From contig JAAYHH010000154.1 of NCBI GenBank assembly GCA_012735435.1, forward strand, positions 1-39,272: a stretch of 39,272 bases of DNA. Reading direction: 5' to 3'. Numbering within the stretch: the stretch's first letter is position 1; each line of letters begins with the position of its first letter. The notes beneath the pieces are model-generated. The model was not told the origin of the DNA. It saw nothing but the letters and a program-made list of their open reading frames with translations, and searched no databases. Made by a program: the position numbers and the translations under genes. Shown piece after piece: positions 27,487 to 36,192 of the stretch. Source of the stretch: Bacillota bacterium. GTDB taxonomy: Bacteria > Bacillota > Limnochordia > DTU087.

Positions 27487-27678
27487 CTGAAGGTAGCTTC
27501 TACTGGCAGCATTATAGCAGTCATAGCGGAGGATAAAACTTCGGTCGGGGGAGGTGCTCCTATCTTCTATGTTTCCAGCTCTGAGGAGAGGGAAAGGTTA
27601 GCCCAATACATCAGCCGCATCACCCAGGGTATGGTCCACGATCTGACCAACGGTGTATATATCATTGTCAGACATTAG
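27487..27678 (+). CDS. Short protein (63 aa), probable partner ('capping complex') subunit for YIEGIA; candidate CTG start
   Basis: (M)KVASTGSIIAVIAEDKTSVGGGAPIFYVSSSEERERLAQYISRITQGMVHDLTNGVYIIVRH. Not in the ORF track: there is no in-frame ATG/GTG/TTG between the upstream TAG (27469-27471) and the Met codon at 27631. CTG at 27487 lies 8 nt after GGGAGG. Confidence 0.75.
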   Translation: MKVASTGSIIAVIAEDKTSVGGGAPIFYVSSSEERERLAQYISRITQGMVHDLTNGVYIIVRH

Positions 27679-27686
27679 GTGCTAGT

Positions 27687-28187
27687 ATGCTGATCATCTA
27701 TGCTTGTTACGGCGGAGCCCATACCTCGCCCATGGCGGCGGCTATACATTTGGGCAGGCTTAAAGGGGATCCCCTGCCTTCTTTGGAGGATATCTTGAAT
27801 ATCCAGTATTTTGATGTTTTGGCCACTGGGGATCGGGGCAGGGTGTTTCCCGTCGGTACAGATGAGTTTGGTAACCAAGTGTATATCCTTGGCCGAGGAA
27901 ACCACCTACAACCTATTATTCAGGCGGTGAAGTCTGGTTACATGCTGGCGGGGGGAGATCCCCGTCAAATTATGTTTATCAATACTCTGAAGGGCGTCAA
28001 CTGGCCCATGCGGATAGGCGGCTTTCTCTCCCGGCGGTTGGGGCTGGTTTCCTTGGGACGGCTGGTAGCTGCCGTAGGTGCCAGGCGGGCTTATCCCAAG
28101 CTGGCCGAGATTGTTGCCGAAACCAAGGCCAAATGCGCCGTGGCCGGCAGGATCAATCCAGCTTCTTTTACATTCCGCCAGGAATAA
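27687..28187 (+). CDS. DUF3189 family protein
   Basis: MLIIYACYGGAHTSPMAAAIHLGRL and FINTLKGVNWPMRIGGFLSRRLGL match my memory of this family; position next to YIEGIA is consistent. Confidence 0.8.
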   Translation: MLIIYACYGGAHTSPMAAAIHLGRLKGDPLPSLEDILNIQYFDVLATGDRGRVFPVGTDEFGNQVYILGRGNHLQPIIQAVKSGYMLAGGDPRQIMFINTLKGVNWPMRIGGFLSRRLGLVSLGRLVAAVGARRAYPKLAEIVAETKAKCAVAGRINPASFTFRQE

Positions 28188-28258
28188 GGCCGCCTGTGTG
28201 GAATCTTACACTTTACGGCATAGGAGTGGGCTAGTTCAGCTCCAGACTAGTTTCCTTG

Positions 28259-28288
28259 TTGACTGAGCAGCCCCTTCCAGGGTATGAT
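28259..28288 (+). promoter_or_regulatory. Candidate promoter upstream of der
   Basis: TTGACT (28259-28264), 18 nt spacer, TATGAT (28283-28288). Confidence 0.45.
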
Positions 28289-28389
28289 TCCTACGGGGAT
28301 TTTCTTCAAGCTTTAGGAGCTTTAGGAAGGATTGCAGCCCATAATCTCAGCCGCAGCGGCCAAGACTCAGCAGAAAGGGTGATAAGACC

Positions 28390-29703
28390 ATGGGCAAACC
28401 AGTAGTAGCCATAGTAGGCAGGCCCAACGTGGGGAAATCCGCGTTATTTAACCGCATTGTCGGGGCACGCTTGGCTATCGTGGAGGGGGAGCCCGGTGTA
28501 ACCCGGGACCGCCTGTATGCCGAGAGCCAGTGGCTCAATCGCCCTTTCACCATAATTGATACTGGCGGAATTGATTTTGATGACACAGATGACATTGCGG
28601 TACACGTGCGCAGACAGGCAGAGATCGCCATCGATGAAGCTGATGTAATTCTGTTTGTGGTTGATGCCAGGGAAGGCATTACCGCCGTTGATGAGGAAAT
28701 TGCCAATCTTTTGCGGCGTACCAACAAGCCGGTGATCCTGGTTGTCAATAAAGTGGATCACGGCGAATTGGACACAGCCGTATTTGAGTTTTACCAGCTG
28801 GGATTAGGCGAGCCCATTGGGGTTGCCGCGGAGCATAACCGCAATATCGGTGACCTGCTGGATCTGATGTGTTCCCACTTTCCTCCTGTTGATGTGGAAG
28901 AAGATGATGAAAATGTCATCCGGGTTGCAGTTATCGGCCGTCCCAATGTGGGCAAATCTTCCTTAGTTAACGCGCTGAGCGGAACAGAGCGCAGTATAGT
29001 CACTGATATTCCGGGCACCACCCGGGACGCTGTGGACACATCCTTTGAATGGGATGGGCAGCTCTTTGTAATCGTAGATACAGCGGGGATGCGGCGCCGT
29101 AAGCGGATTACCTGGAATATAGAGCGGTACAGCGTCCTGCGGGCACTGCGGGCGGTAGACCGCTGCGATGTAGCCCTAGCGGTCATAGACGCTGTAGATG
29201 GAGTTACCGAACAGGATAAGAAGATTATCGGCTATGCCCATGAGCAAGGAAAGGCCCTAGTCTTGGTAGTTAATAAATGGGATCTGGTCAAGAAAGACAG
29301 CAAGACAATGGGGCTTTACGAAGAAGACATCCGGCGGGAACTAAGCTTTGTCAGTTATGCCCCTATCGTTTTTGTTTCGGCCCTTACAAAGCAAAGACTG
29401 CCGGAGCTTCTGGATGTTACCAGGTATGTAGCTAACCAGCACAGCCTCAGGATCACCACCGGCCGGCTGAATGAAGTACTGCAGGAGGCAATTCATTTGA
29501 ATCAGCCTCCCAGCGATAAGGGCAAGTCCCTAAAGATCTTCTACATGAACCAACTCGGTGTAAAACCGCCTGTGTTTGCGCTTTTTGTCAACGAACCGGA
29601 GCTTCTGCATTTTTCTTACCGGCGCTATTTGGAAAATCGGCTGCGGGAAGCCTTCGGTTTTCACGGGACTCCGATCTGGTTTAAGGTGCGCAAACGGGGC
29701 TGA
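28390..29703 (+). CDS. der: Ribosome biogenesis GTPase Der (EngA)
   Basis: Two tandem GTPase domains: GRPNVGKSALFNRI...NKVD and GRPNVGKSSLVNAL...NKWD, plus C-terminal KH-like domain (YRRYLENRLREAFGFHGTPI). Confidence 0.97.
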   Translation: MGKPVVAIVGRPNVGKSALFNRIVGARLAIVEGEPGVTRDRLYAESQWLNRPFTIIDTGGIDFDDTDDIAVHVRRQAEIAIDEADVILFVVDAREGITAVDEEIANLLRRTNKPVILVVNKVDHGELDTAVFEFYQLGLGEPIGVAAEHNRNIGDLLDLMCSHFPPVDVEEDDENVIRVAVIGRPNVGKSSLVNALSGTERSIVTDIPGTTRDAVDTSFEWDGQLFVIVDTAGMRRRKRITWNIERYSVLRALRAVDRCDVALAVIDAVDGVTEQDKKIIGYAHEQGKALVLVVNKWDLVKKDSKTMGLYEEDIRRELSFVSYAPIVFVSALTKQRLPELLDVTRYVANQHSLRITTGRLNEVLQEAIHLNQPPSDKGKSLKIFYMNQLGVKPPVFALFVNEPELLHFSYRRYLENRLREAFGFHGTPIWFKVRKRG

Positions 29704-29812
29704 GAGATTTTTAGCAGCGGCATCTGCCGGGGCAAGAACGCCGGCTCCTGACCGGTGCAGGCTGCCAGAGCGGATTCCGCCGTGGAGTTGAGTTAGAGGG
29801 GAGACAACATTT

Positions 29813-30430
29813 ATGTTGGCATCAGTTCTTGTGATTATCATATCTTATCTGGTGGGTTCGATTCCCTTTGGACTAATGATCGGTAAGCTGTGGGCCAATA
29901 TCGATGTAAGGGAATACGGCAGCGGCAATATCGGCACATCCAACGTCCTGCGGACAGTGGGACCGTGGGCTGCTATTACTGTCTTTGCCTTGGATGTGGC
30001 CAAGGGCGCCATCGCCGTTTATTTGGGCACATTGGTCGGCGGCGACTATGTCAGAATCCTGGCAGGGGTGGCGGCCATTGCTGGACACAATTGGCCTATT
30101 TACCTCAAGTTTAAAGGCGGCAAGGGGATCGCCACCAGTTTAGGTGTGGTAATCACTTTGACTCCTGTTGTCGCCCTGATGCTTTTGGGACTTTGGATTA
30201 TTATTGTGGGAATTACCCGCTATATATCTTTAGGGTCGCTGGCGGTGGCATCTTTGTTTCCAATTTTCCTGATTGTATTTAAGGCTCCTTGGACATATGT
30301 ATTGGCAGGGGTCTTGATTTCCGCCTTTGCCATTCACAGGCACCGGGATAACATTAAGCGGCTCTTGGGCGGAACAGAGCATAAAATCGGGGAAAAGGCC
30401 AAGAAAAAAGGCGACACACAAAACTCCTAA
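29813..30430 (+). CDS. plsY: Acyl-phosphate glycerol-3-phosphate acyltransferase
   Basis: YLVGSIPFGLMIGKLWANIDVREYGSGNIGTSNVLRTVG, GHNWPIYLKFKGGKGIATSLG. Confidence 0.96.
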   Translation: MLASVLVIIISYLVGSIPFGLMIGKLWANIDVREYGSGNIGTSNVLRTVGPWAAITVFALDVAKGAIAVYLGTLVGGDYVRILAGVAAIAGHNWPIYLKFKGGKGIATSLGVVITLTPVVALMLLGLWIIIVGITRYISLGSLAVASLFPIFLIVFKAPWTYVLAGVLISAFAIHRHRDNIKRLLGGTEHKIGEKAKKKGDTQNS

Positions 30431-30457
30431 CCCCTTCAAAGTATCTCACCAGTAAGT

Positions 30458-30486
30458 GGGCCCCTTCAGGGGGCCTTTGCTGTTGT
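30458..30486 (+). terminator. Probable terminator after plsY
   Basis: GGGCCCCTTCAGGGGGCC hairpin followed by an interrupted T-rich tract (TTTGCTGTTGTTT). Confidence 0.55.
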
Positions 30487-30638
30487 TTAAGTAATAATTG
30501 CAGCAGAGACCTAATATAGTATTATTGTTAAATCGTGCCTTGCTTGCGGTAGGTCTAGGCTTAAGAGCAAGTCACGGCTGATGGAGACTAAGAGGCACAG
30601 GACCGGGAAACTGGTGAGATGAGGGAGGGAGTTCGTCG

Positions 30639-32117
30639 GTGGAAAAGTTCGATATATTTAAAGATATGGCAGAACGTACAGGGGGCAGTATTTACGTAGG
30701 CGTTGTCGGTCCGGTGCGGACTGGTAAGTCTACATTCATAAAGCGTTTCATGGACCTAATGGTACTGCCTAACATTCAAGATGAGTACGTTCTGGCCCGG
30801 ACCCGAGATGAACTGCCGCAGAGCGGGTCCGGAAGGACCATTATGACTACAGAGCCGAAGTTTGTACCCGATGAGCCGGTGGAACTGACTCTGGGCGAAG
30901 GGATCAATTTCCGGATTCGACTGGTGGACTGCGTTGGGTATGCTGTGGAAGGTGCCTTGGGTTACATGGACGAAATGGGTCCCCGGATGGTTCGGACCCC
31001 CTGGATTGAGGAAGAAATCTCTTTCCAAGAGGCAGCGGAGATCGGCACCCGGAAGGTGATTGCTGAACACTCAACACTGGGCTTGGTGATCTTGACCGAT
31101 GGGTCTATTACAGACATCCCCCGGGAGGGTTATCTAAATGCCGAGGAGAGGGTAATCCGGGAGCTGCAGGAACAGCAGAAGCCCTTTATGGTGCTCCTCA
31201 ATTCAAGATACCCCGAAGCCGATGCTACCCAGGAGCTGGCTCAAGAGTTGGAGCAAAAATACGGAGTCACCGTAATGGCGGTAGACTGTCTCAACCTCTC
31301 CGAGTCGGACATAATGGATATTCTCCATGAGATGCTGTATGAGTTCCCGGTGAGGGAAGTAAGTGTCCGGGTTTCGGAATGGGTCGATGAACTGCCCAGC
31401 GATTACTGGGTAAGGAAGGAATACGATGCCGCTGTCTATCAGATTTTCGATGAGATTGAGCGGCTGCGGGATATCGATGTTGCTGTCCAGAAGTTAGCCG
31501 AATACGATTTTGTCCATCGAGTTACCTTAAGCAGTATGGATCCCGGTACAGGCTCTGCTCTCATTGACGTTGAGGCACCTAGAAGTCTTTTCTATCAAGT
31601 GATGGAGGAGCTTACCGGTTTTGAAGTGACAGGTGATCATCACCTGCTCCGTCTGATGAAAGAGCTTACCCAAGCCAAGCGGGAATACGATAAGGTGGCG
31701 GAGGCTTTGGCCAGCGTTCGGGCCAGGGGCTACGGTATTGTCAATCCCAGTTCTGAAGATATAGCCTTTGATGAGCCTGAGCTTTTCCGGCAGGGGCGCA
31801 ATTTTGGAGTGAGGCTCAAAGCAACTGCTCCCTCTATCCACTTGGTAAGGGCAGAGATTGAGACTGAGGTAACGCCCTTTGTCGGTACTGAAAAGCAGGG
31901 CGAGGAATTGGTCCGCTATCTGACCGATGAATGGGAGAAGGATCCGGCAAAGGTCTGGTCCTCCGAGTTCTTGGGTAAGCCCTTGCAGGAGCTAGTAAGG
32001 GAGGGAATCAACAGCAAGCTGCATCGGATGCCGGATAATGCTCAAATGAAGCTGCAGGAGACATTAAGCAGGATTATCAACGAGGGAAGTGGTGGTCTGA
32101 TCTGCATCATCCTGTAA
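30639..32117 (+). CDS. spoIVA: Stage IV sporulation protein A
   Basis: MEKFDIFKDMAERTGGSIYVGVVGPVRTGKSTFIKRFMDLMVLPNI (Walker A) and C-terminal GGLICIIL. GTG start. Confidence 0.97.
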   Translation: MEKFDIFKDMAERTGGSIYVGVVGPVRTGKSTFIKRFMDLMVLPNIQDEYVLARTRDELPQSGSGRTIMTTEPKFVPDEPVELTLGEGINFRIRLVDCVGYAVEGALGYMDEMGPRMVRTPWIEEEISFQEAAEIGTRKVIAEHSTLGLVILTDGSITDIPREGYLNAEERVIRELQEQQKPFMVLLNSRYPEADATQELAQELEQKYGVTVMAVDCLNLSESDIMDILHEMLYEFPVREVSVRVSEWVDELPSDYWVRKEYDAAVYQIFDEIERLRDIDVAVQKLAEYDFVHRVTLSSMDPGTGSALIDVEAPRSLFYQVMEELTGFEVTGDHHLLRLMKELTQAKREYDKVAEALASVRARGYGIVNPSSEDIAFDEPELFRQGRNFGVRLKATAPSIHLVRAEIETEVTPFVGTEKQGEELVRYLTDEWEKDPAKVWSSEFLGKPLQELVREGINSKLHRMPDNAQMKLQETLSRIINEGSGGLICIIL

Positions 32118-32195
32118 GCGGGTAAGGGAGCCCCTCCATCATTTCTACCGGTTAACGGCAGATAGTCCCGATTAGGCTTATTCAGTCAACTGGAT

Positions 32196-32220
32196 AAAGC
32201 CCCAATGGGGGCTTTTTTTT
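32196..32220 (+). terminator. Rho-independent terminator after spoIVA
   Basis: AAAGCCCC-AAT-GGGGGCTTTTTTTT. Confidence 0.85.
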
Positions 32221-32295
32221 GTTTGGAGGCCGAAAAAGCTTATAAGATGGGGCTTTGCAAGGGACAATAGGATCGACAGGGAAGGGGGTGAAGCT

Positions 32296-32571
32296 GTGAC
32301 CAAGGTGGAACTGGTAAGTCAGGTGGCCGAGAGGACCGGAATGACCAAGAAGGATGCGGGCGCGTGTGTAGATGCCGTTCTTTCTGTGATTGAGGAGGCT
32401 TTGCGGGCTGGTGAAAAGGTACAGCTGACCGGCTTCGGTACCTTTGAGGTCAGGGAGCGGGCAGCCCGCAAGGGCCGCAATCCCCAAACCGGTGCTGAAA
32501 TAGAGATTGCCGCCCGGCGAATGCCGGTTTTCAGGGCAGGGAAACTTCTAAAGGATTCTGTTAATACGTAA
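32296..32571 (+). CDS. hup: HU family DNA-binding protein
   Basis: [66 protein letters not shown]. spoIVA-HU adjacency is common in Firmicutes. Confidence 0.96.
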   Translation: MTKVELVSQVAERTGMTKKDAGACVDAVLSVIEEALRAGEKVQLTGFGTFEVRERAARKGRNPQTGAEIEIAARRMPVFRAGKLLKDSVNT

Positions 32572-32575
32572 GAAT

Positions 32576-32610
32576 AGACCCCCGGTTTTCGGACCGGGGG
32601 TCTTTGCTGT
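32576..32610 (+). terminator. Rho-independent terminator after hup
   Basis: AGACCCCCGGT-TTTCGG-ACCGGGGGTCTTT. Confidence 0.75.
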
Positions 32611-32655
32611 TATAGAGCTTTCGAACTAATACTTTCTTCCAAGTAAGTCAGATGG

Positions 32656-32661
32656 TATAAT
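32656..32661 (+). promoter_or_regulatory. Candidate -10 element for the hom operon
   Basis: Consensus TATAAT at 32656-32661; the -35 region is weak. Confidence 0.45.
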
Positions 32662-32677
32662 GTATCAAAGCTAGGTG

Positions 32678-32708
32678 GTAGATGCTAGGTTTTCCATACA
32701 GCATCTAC
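32678..32708 (+). promoter_or_regulatory. 9-bp inverted repeat in the hom leader
   Basis: GTAGATGCT (32678-32686), 13 nt loop, AGCATCTAC (32700-32708), just downstream of the -10 element. Confidence 0.5.
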
Positions 32709-32758
32709 TTTTGATTATAGAAAGATTTTTGGAGGGGCGAAGGCGGAAGCCGAAAAAC

Positions 32759-34054
32759 ATGGACAAACCTTTGAAACTGGGACTGTTGGGGTTTGGAACG
32801 GTGGGGACGGGAGTATATAGGATCCTGCAAAGAAACCGGTCAATCATTTCTGCCCGGGCCGGTGCAGATTTTGAAGTGTCCAAGATCCTGGTGCGGGATT
32901 TGGACAAGCCCCGGGCCGTCGAGGTAGACCGCTCCCTCTTGACTACTGACCCCAGGGAGATCCTGGATGATCCCGAGATTGGAATAGTAGTTGAACTGAT
33001 AGGAGGCCTGGACCCGGCTTATCAGTACATCCAGGAGGCTTTGAGCAGGGGCAAGCACGTGGTCACTGCTAACAAGGCCGTGATTGCCACCTACGGAGCC
33101 CGCCTAATCAGTTTGGCAGCAGAAAACGGTGCAGACCTTTACTATGAAGGGGCGGTGGGGGGCGGCATCCCCATTATCAAACCCTTAAGGGAATCGTTGG
33201 TTGGGAACCGTATTGAAGAGATCATGGGGATTGTTAACGGCACAACCAATTACATTTTAACCAGGATGACCCAGGAGAAGGCGGATTTTGCCGATGTATT
33301 AGGTGAAGCCCAGGCTCTGGGCTATGCGGAGGCTGATCCGGCAGCTGATGTTGAAGGTTACGATGCTGCCCATAAACTGGTCATCCTCGCTTCCCTGGCT
33401 TTTCAAAAGCCCATTGCTATTCATCAGGTATATCGGGAGGGGATTACCAAGATATCCCGGGAAGATATCGCCTTTGCCGAGCATTTCGGGTGCACCATCA
33501 AGCTCTTGGCCATCGGTAAACGGCATCCCCAGGGCATTGAAGTCAGGGTCCATCCCACCTTCATTCCTAACCGCCATCCCCTGGCATCGGTCCACGATGT
33601 TTTTAATGCCATCTACGTGCGGGGTGACGCGGTAGGGGAGCTGATGTTTTACGGGAGAGGCGCGGGAGATCTTCCCACCGGCAGTGCAGTAATCGCCGAC
33701 ATTGTGGATGTGCTGAGAAACTGCAAGCAAGGGACCCACCATCGGGTGGAGACCCTTTGGCAGGATGCTCCTGTGTTGTCCATGGAGGATGTTCGCACAA
33801 GGTATTATATCCGCCTGCACGCGGTGGACAAGCCGGGAGTCCTGGCCCAAGTTGCCGCCAGCTTCGGTGCTGAGGGAGTCAGCATCGAATCCATGATTCA
33901 GCAGGGGCGGGGCGAGGATGAGCCGGTACCTATCGTATTTATTACCCACGAGGTGGAGGAGCGCCGGCTGCGGGCAAGTTTGGCTCGGATTGCCACTTTG
34001 CCTGCCGTTAAAGATATAGCCAATGTGATTCGGGTAGAGGGGGGCGGTCGTTAA
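32759..34054 (+). CDS. hom: Homoserine dehydrogenase with C-terminal ACT domain
   Basis: [89 protein letters not shown] at 32759 preferred over the track start at 32675. Confidence 0.96.
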   Translation: MDKPLKLGLLGFGTVGTGVYRILQRNRSIISARAGADFEVSKILVRDLDKPRAVEVDRSLLTTDPREILDDPEIGIVVELIGGLDPAYQYIQEALSRGKHVVTANKAVIATYGARLISLAAENGADLYYEGAVGGGIPIIKPLRESLVGNRIEEIMGIVNGTTNYILTRMTQEKADFADVLGEAQALGYAEADPAADVEGYDAAHKLVILASLAFQKPIAIHQVYREGITKISREDIAFAEHFGCTIKLLAIGKRHPQGIEVRVHPTFIPNRHPLASVHDVFNAIYVRGDAVGELMFYGRGAGDLPTGSAVIADIVDVLRNCKQGTHHRVETLWQDAPVLSMEDVRTRYYIRLHAVDKPGVLAQVAASFGAEGVSIESMIQQGRGEDEPVPIVFITHEVEERRLRASLARIATLPAVKDIANVIRVEGGGR

Positions 34055-35121
34055 TGGCCTGGGAGGGAATTATCAAGGCTTATCGAGAGTTCTTGCCGGT
34101 AACAGAGGAAACTCCCGTGGTAAGCCTGCTGGAGGGCAATACGCCGCTAATCGAGGTGTCCCGCTTTGCCGAAGCAATCGGGAGCGATATTCAGTTATTT
34201 GTCAAATACGAAGGCCTAAATCCCACCGGGTCCTTTAAGGATCGCGGGATGACCCTTGCGGTTTCTAAGGCGGTGGAGGCTGGATCTAAAGCGGTCATGT
34301 GCGCTTCCACCGGCAACACTTCGGCTTCGGCGGCGGCCTATGCTGCCAGAGCTGGCCTAAGGTGCATAGTGCTGCTGCCTGAGGGAGCCATTGCCTTGGG
34401 GAAGCTGGCACAGGCCCTTGTGCAGGGGGCAGAGGTAATTGCGGTTAGAGGGAACTTTGACGATGCTCTGCGCATTGTCCGGGTACTTACTGAGCAGTAT
34501 CCTATTACCCTGGTGAATTCTTTGAACCCTTACCGGCTGGAAGGACAGAAGACCGCGGCCTTTGAAATCGTCGATGTTTTGGGAGATGCTCCAGATTATT
34601 TGGCCATTCCTGTGGGGAATGCAGGGAACATCTCGGCATACTGGCAGGGATTTAAGGAGTACAAAGCTAAAGAACTGAGTAGCCGTTTGCCCAAACTCTT
34701 GGGGTTTCAGGCAGCTGGAGCAGCGCCCATAGTGGAAAATCGGGTCATCGAAAAGCCGGAAACTATCGCTACTGCCATTCGCATCGGCAATCCAGCCAGC
34801 TGGCAGAAGGCCGCGGCGGCTAGGGATGAGTCAGGCGGTTTAATTGATAAGGTGACAGATCAGGAAATCCTGGCCGCGTATCAGCTGCTGGCAGAGACCG
34901 AAGGAATATTCTGTGAGCCTGCCTCTGCTGCTTCCCTCGCGGGTGTTGCTAAATTGGCCGCTGCGGGATATTTCCCCCAGGGAGCCAAGGTGGTGGCGGT
35001 TCTCACCGGCCATGGTCTGAAGGACCCTGACCAGGCTGTTGGTGTATCCCGGGAACCCCTGGTTTTGGAACCCAATCTAGAGGATATTGTCGAAGCGGTT
35101 CTGTCACCCGCCAGAAGCTAG
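34054..35121 (+). CDS. thrC: Threonine synthase
   Basis: [74 protein letters not shown] overlap with hom. Confidence 0.96.
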   Translation: MAWEGIIKAYREFLPVTEETPVVSLLEGNTPLIEVSRFAEAIGSDIQLFVKYEGLNPTGSFKDRGMTLAVSKAVEAGSKAVMCASTGNTSASAAAYAARAGLRCIVLLPEGAIALGKLAQALVQGAEVIAVRGNFDDALRIVRVLTEQYPITLVNSLNPYRLEGQKTAAFEIVDVLGDAPDYLAIPVGNAGNISAYWQGFKEYKAKELSSRLPKLLGFQAAGAAPIVENRVIEKPETIATAIRIGNPASWQKAAAARDESGGLIDKVTDQEILAAYQLLAETEGIFCEPASAASLAGVAKLAAAGYFPQGAKVVAVLTGHGLKDPDQAVGVSREPLVLEPNLEDIVEAVLSPARS

Positions 35122-35199
35122 CCCGGTGCCGGCTCAAGGAATGGGACTGTTGATTGTCACCATGCGGCGGAGCTTATCGCTTGACCATATCAATAGCGG

Positions 35200-35220
35200 C
35201 AGGCAGGATAAAGCTGCCTG
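35200..35220 (+). promoter_or_regulatory. 7-bp inverted repeat in the thrC-thrB intergenic region
   Basis: CAGGCAG-GATAAAG-CTGCCTG, no T-tract; function unknown. Confidence 0.35.
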
Positions 35221-35253
35221 AAGAGAAGGATTGAAGATAGATAGGTGGGCAAC

Positions 35254-36171
35254 ATGGGTAAAGGAGTTCGGGTGCTGGTACCGGCTACAACGGCTAACCT
35301 AGGGGCGGGATTTGACTGCCTGGGTATGGCTTTGAACTTATATAATGTCTTTGATTTTGAGCTGGGCTCAGAGGGCTTTACTGCTGCTGGAGAAGGTGAG
35401 GAAAGCTTAAGGGCAAGCAGCGGCCGGTTGATTTATCGAGCATGGCAGGCGGCTTATGAGTATCGCAACCAGGCTGTCCCGCCGGTTAAGATAAATCTTA
35501 AGAGCAATATCCCCATCGGCAGAGGACTGGGAAGCAGTGCTACAGCTATTATCGCTGGCCTCTTTGCTGCCAACTACTTGGGGGAGCTTGCTTTGGATGA
35601 CCAGGAGCTGTTGCTTCTAGCGACGGAGATCGAAGGTCATCCAGATAATGTAGCCCCAGCTTTGCTGGGCGGACTGGTGGTGACGGCTAATGGTGATGGT
35701 GATGGTCAAAGACCGGCACTCCACTACGTGGTTTTAGAGCCCCCCGGCGAGTTACAGGCAGTGTTGGCTGTGCCTGCCTTTGAGTTAAGTACGGCAAAGG
35801 CCCGGAGCGTCTTGCCGAAGAACGTATCTCGCCAAGATGCTGTCTTCAATGTCGGAAGGGCGGCTCTATTGGTAGCTGCATGGAGTTCTAGAAGGTGGGA
35901 CCTCTTGGGAAAGGCAATGGAGGATAGATTGCATCAGCCAATGCGGGCGGCGCTGGTTCCGGGGTTGACCCAGGTCTTAGAAGCAGCTGAAGGGGCAGGT
36001 GCCTTGGGGGCAGCCCTTTCAGGCGCGGGGCCATCGGTGATCGCCCTGACTTTGGAGGAACAGGCTGCTGCCGTATCTGAAGCAATGGAGAGGGCCTTTA
36101 GCGCCCATGGGATTGACTGCAAAATCATTAGAACAACTCCAGCTAGGCAGGGAGCTTATCTGGCTGATTAG
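35254..36171 (+). CDS. thrB: Homoserine kinase
   Basis: VLVPATTANLGAGFDCLGMALNLYN, IPIGRGLGSSATAIIAGL, EGHPDNVAPALLGGLVV (GHMP kinase). ATG at 35254; the track start is 35245. Confidence 0.96.
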   Translation: MGKGVRVLVPATTANLGAGFDCLGMALNLYNVFDFELGSEGFTAAGEGEESLRASSGRLIYRAWQAAYEYRNQAVPPVKINLKSNIPIGRGLGSSATAIIAGLFAANYLGELALDDQELLLLATEIEGHPDNVAPALLGGLVVTANGDGDGQRPALHYVVLEPPGELQAVLAVPAFELSTAKARSVLPKNVSRQDAVFNVGRAALLVAAWSSRRWDLLGKAMEDRLHQPMRAALVPGLTQVLEAAEGAGALGAALSGAGPSVIALTLEEQAAAVSEAMERAFSAHGIDCKIIRTTPARQGAYLAD

Positions 36172-36192
36172 CAGATACGGCTAGGAGGGAGA

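Noticed and set aside
27258-27536. 92-aa plus-strand ORF at the YIEGIA 3' end
   Set aside because: Mostly out-of-frame within YIEGIA; the real small gene downstream is in another frame. Its tail matters only as a possible frameshift explanation for the CTG-start ORF.
33299-33949. 216-aa minus-strand ORF inside hom
   Set aside because: Antisense to hom; no recognisable domain or supporting start context.
35690-35706. Short GGTGATGGTGATGG repeat in thrB
   Set aside because: Only two to three tandem units, in frame (NGDGDG); ordinary coding microrepeat.
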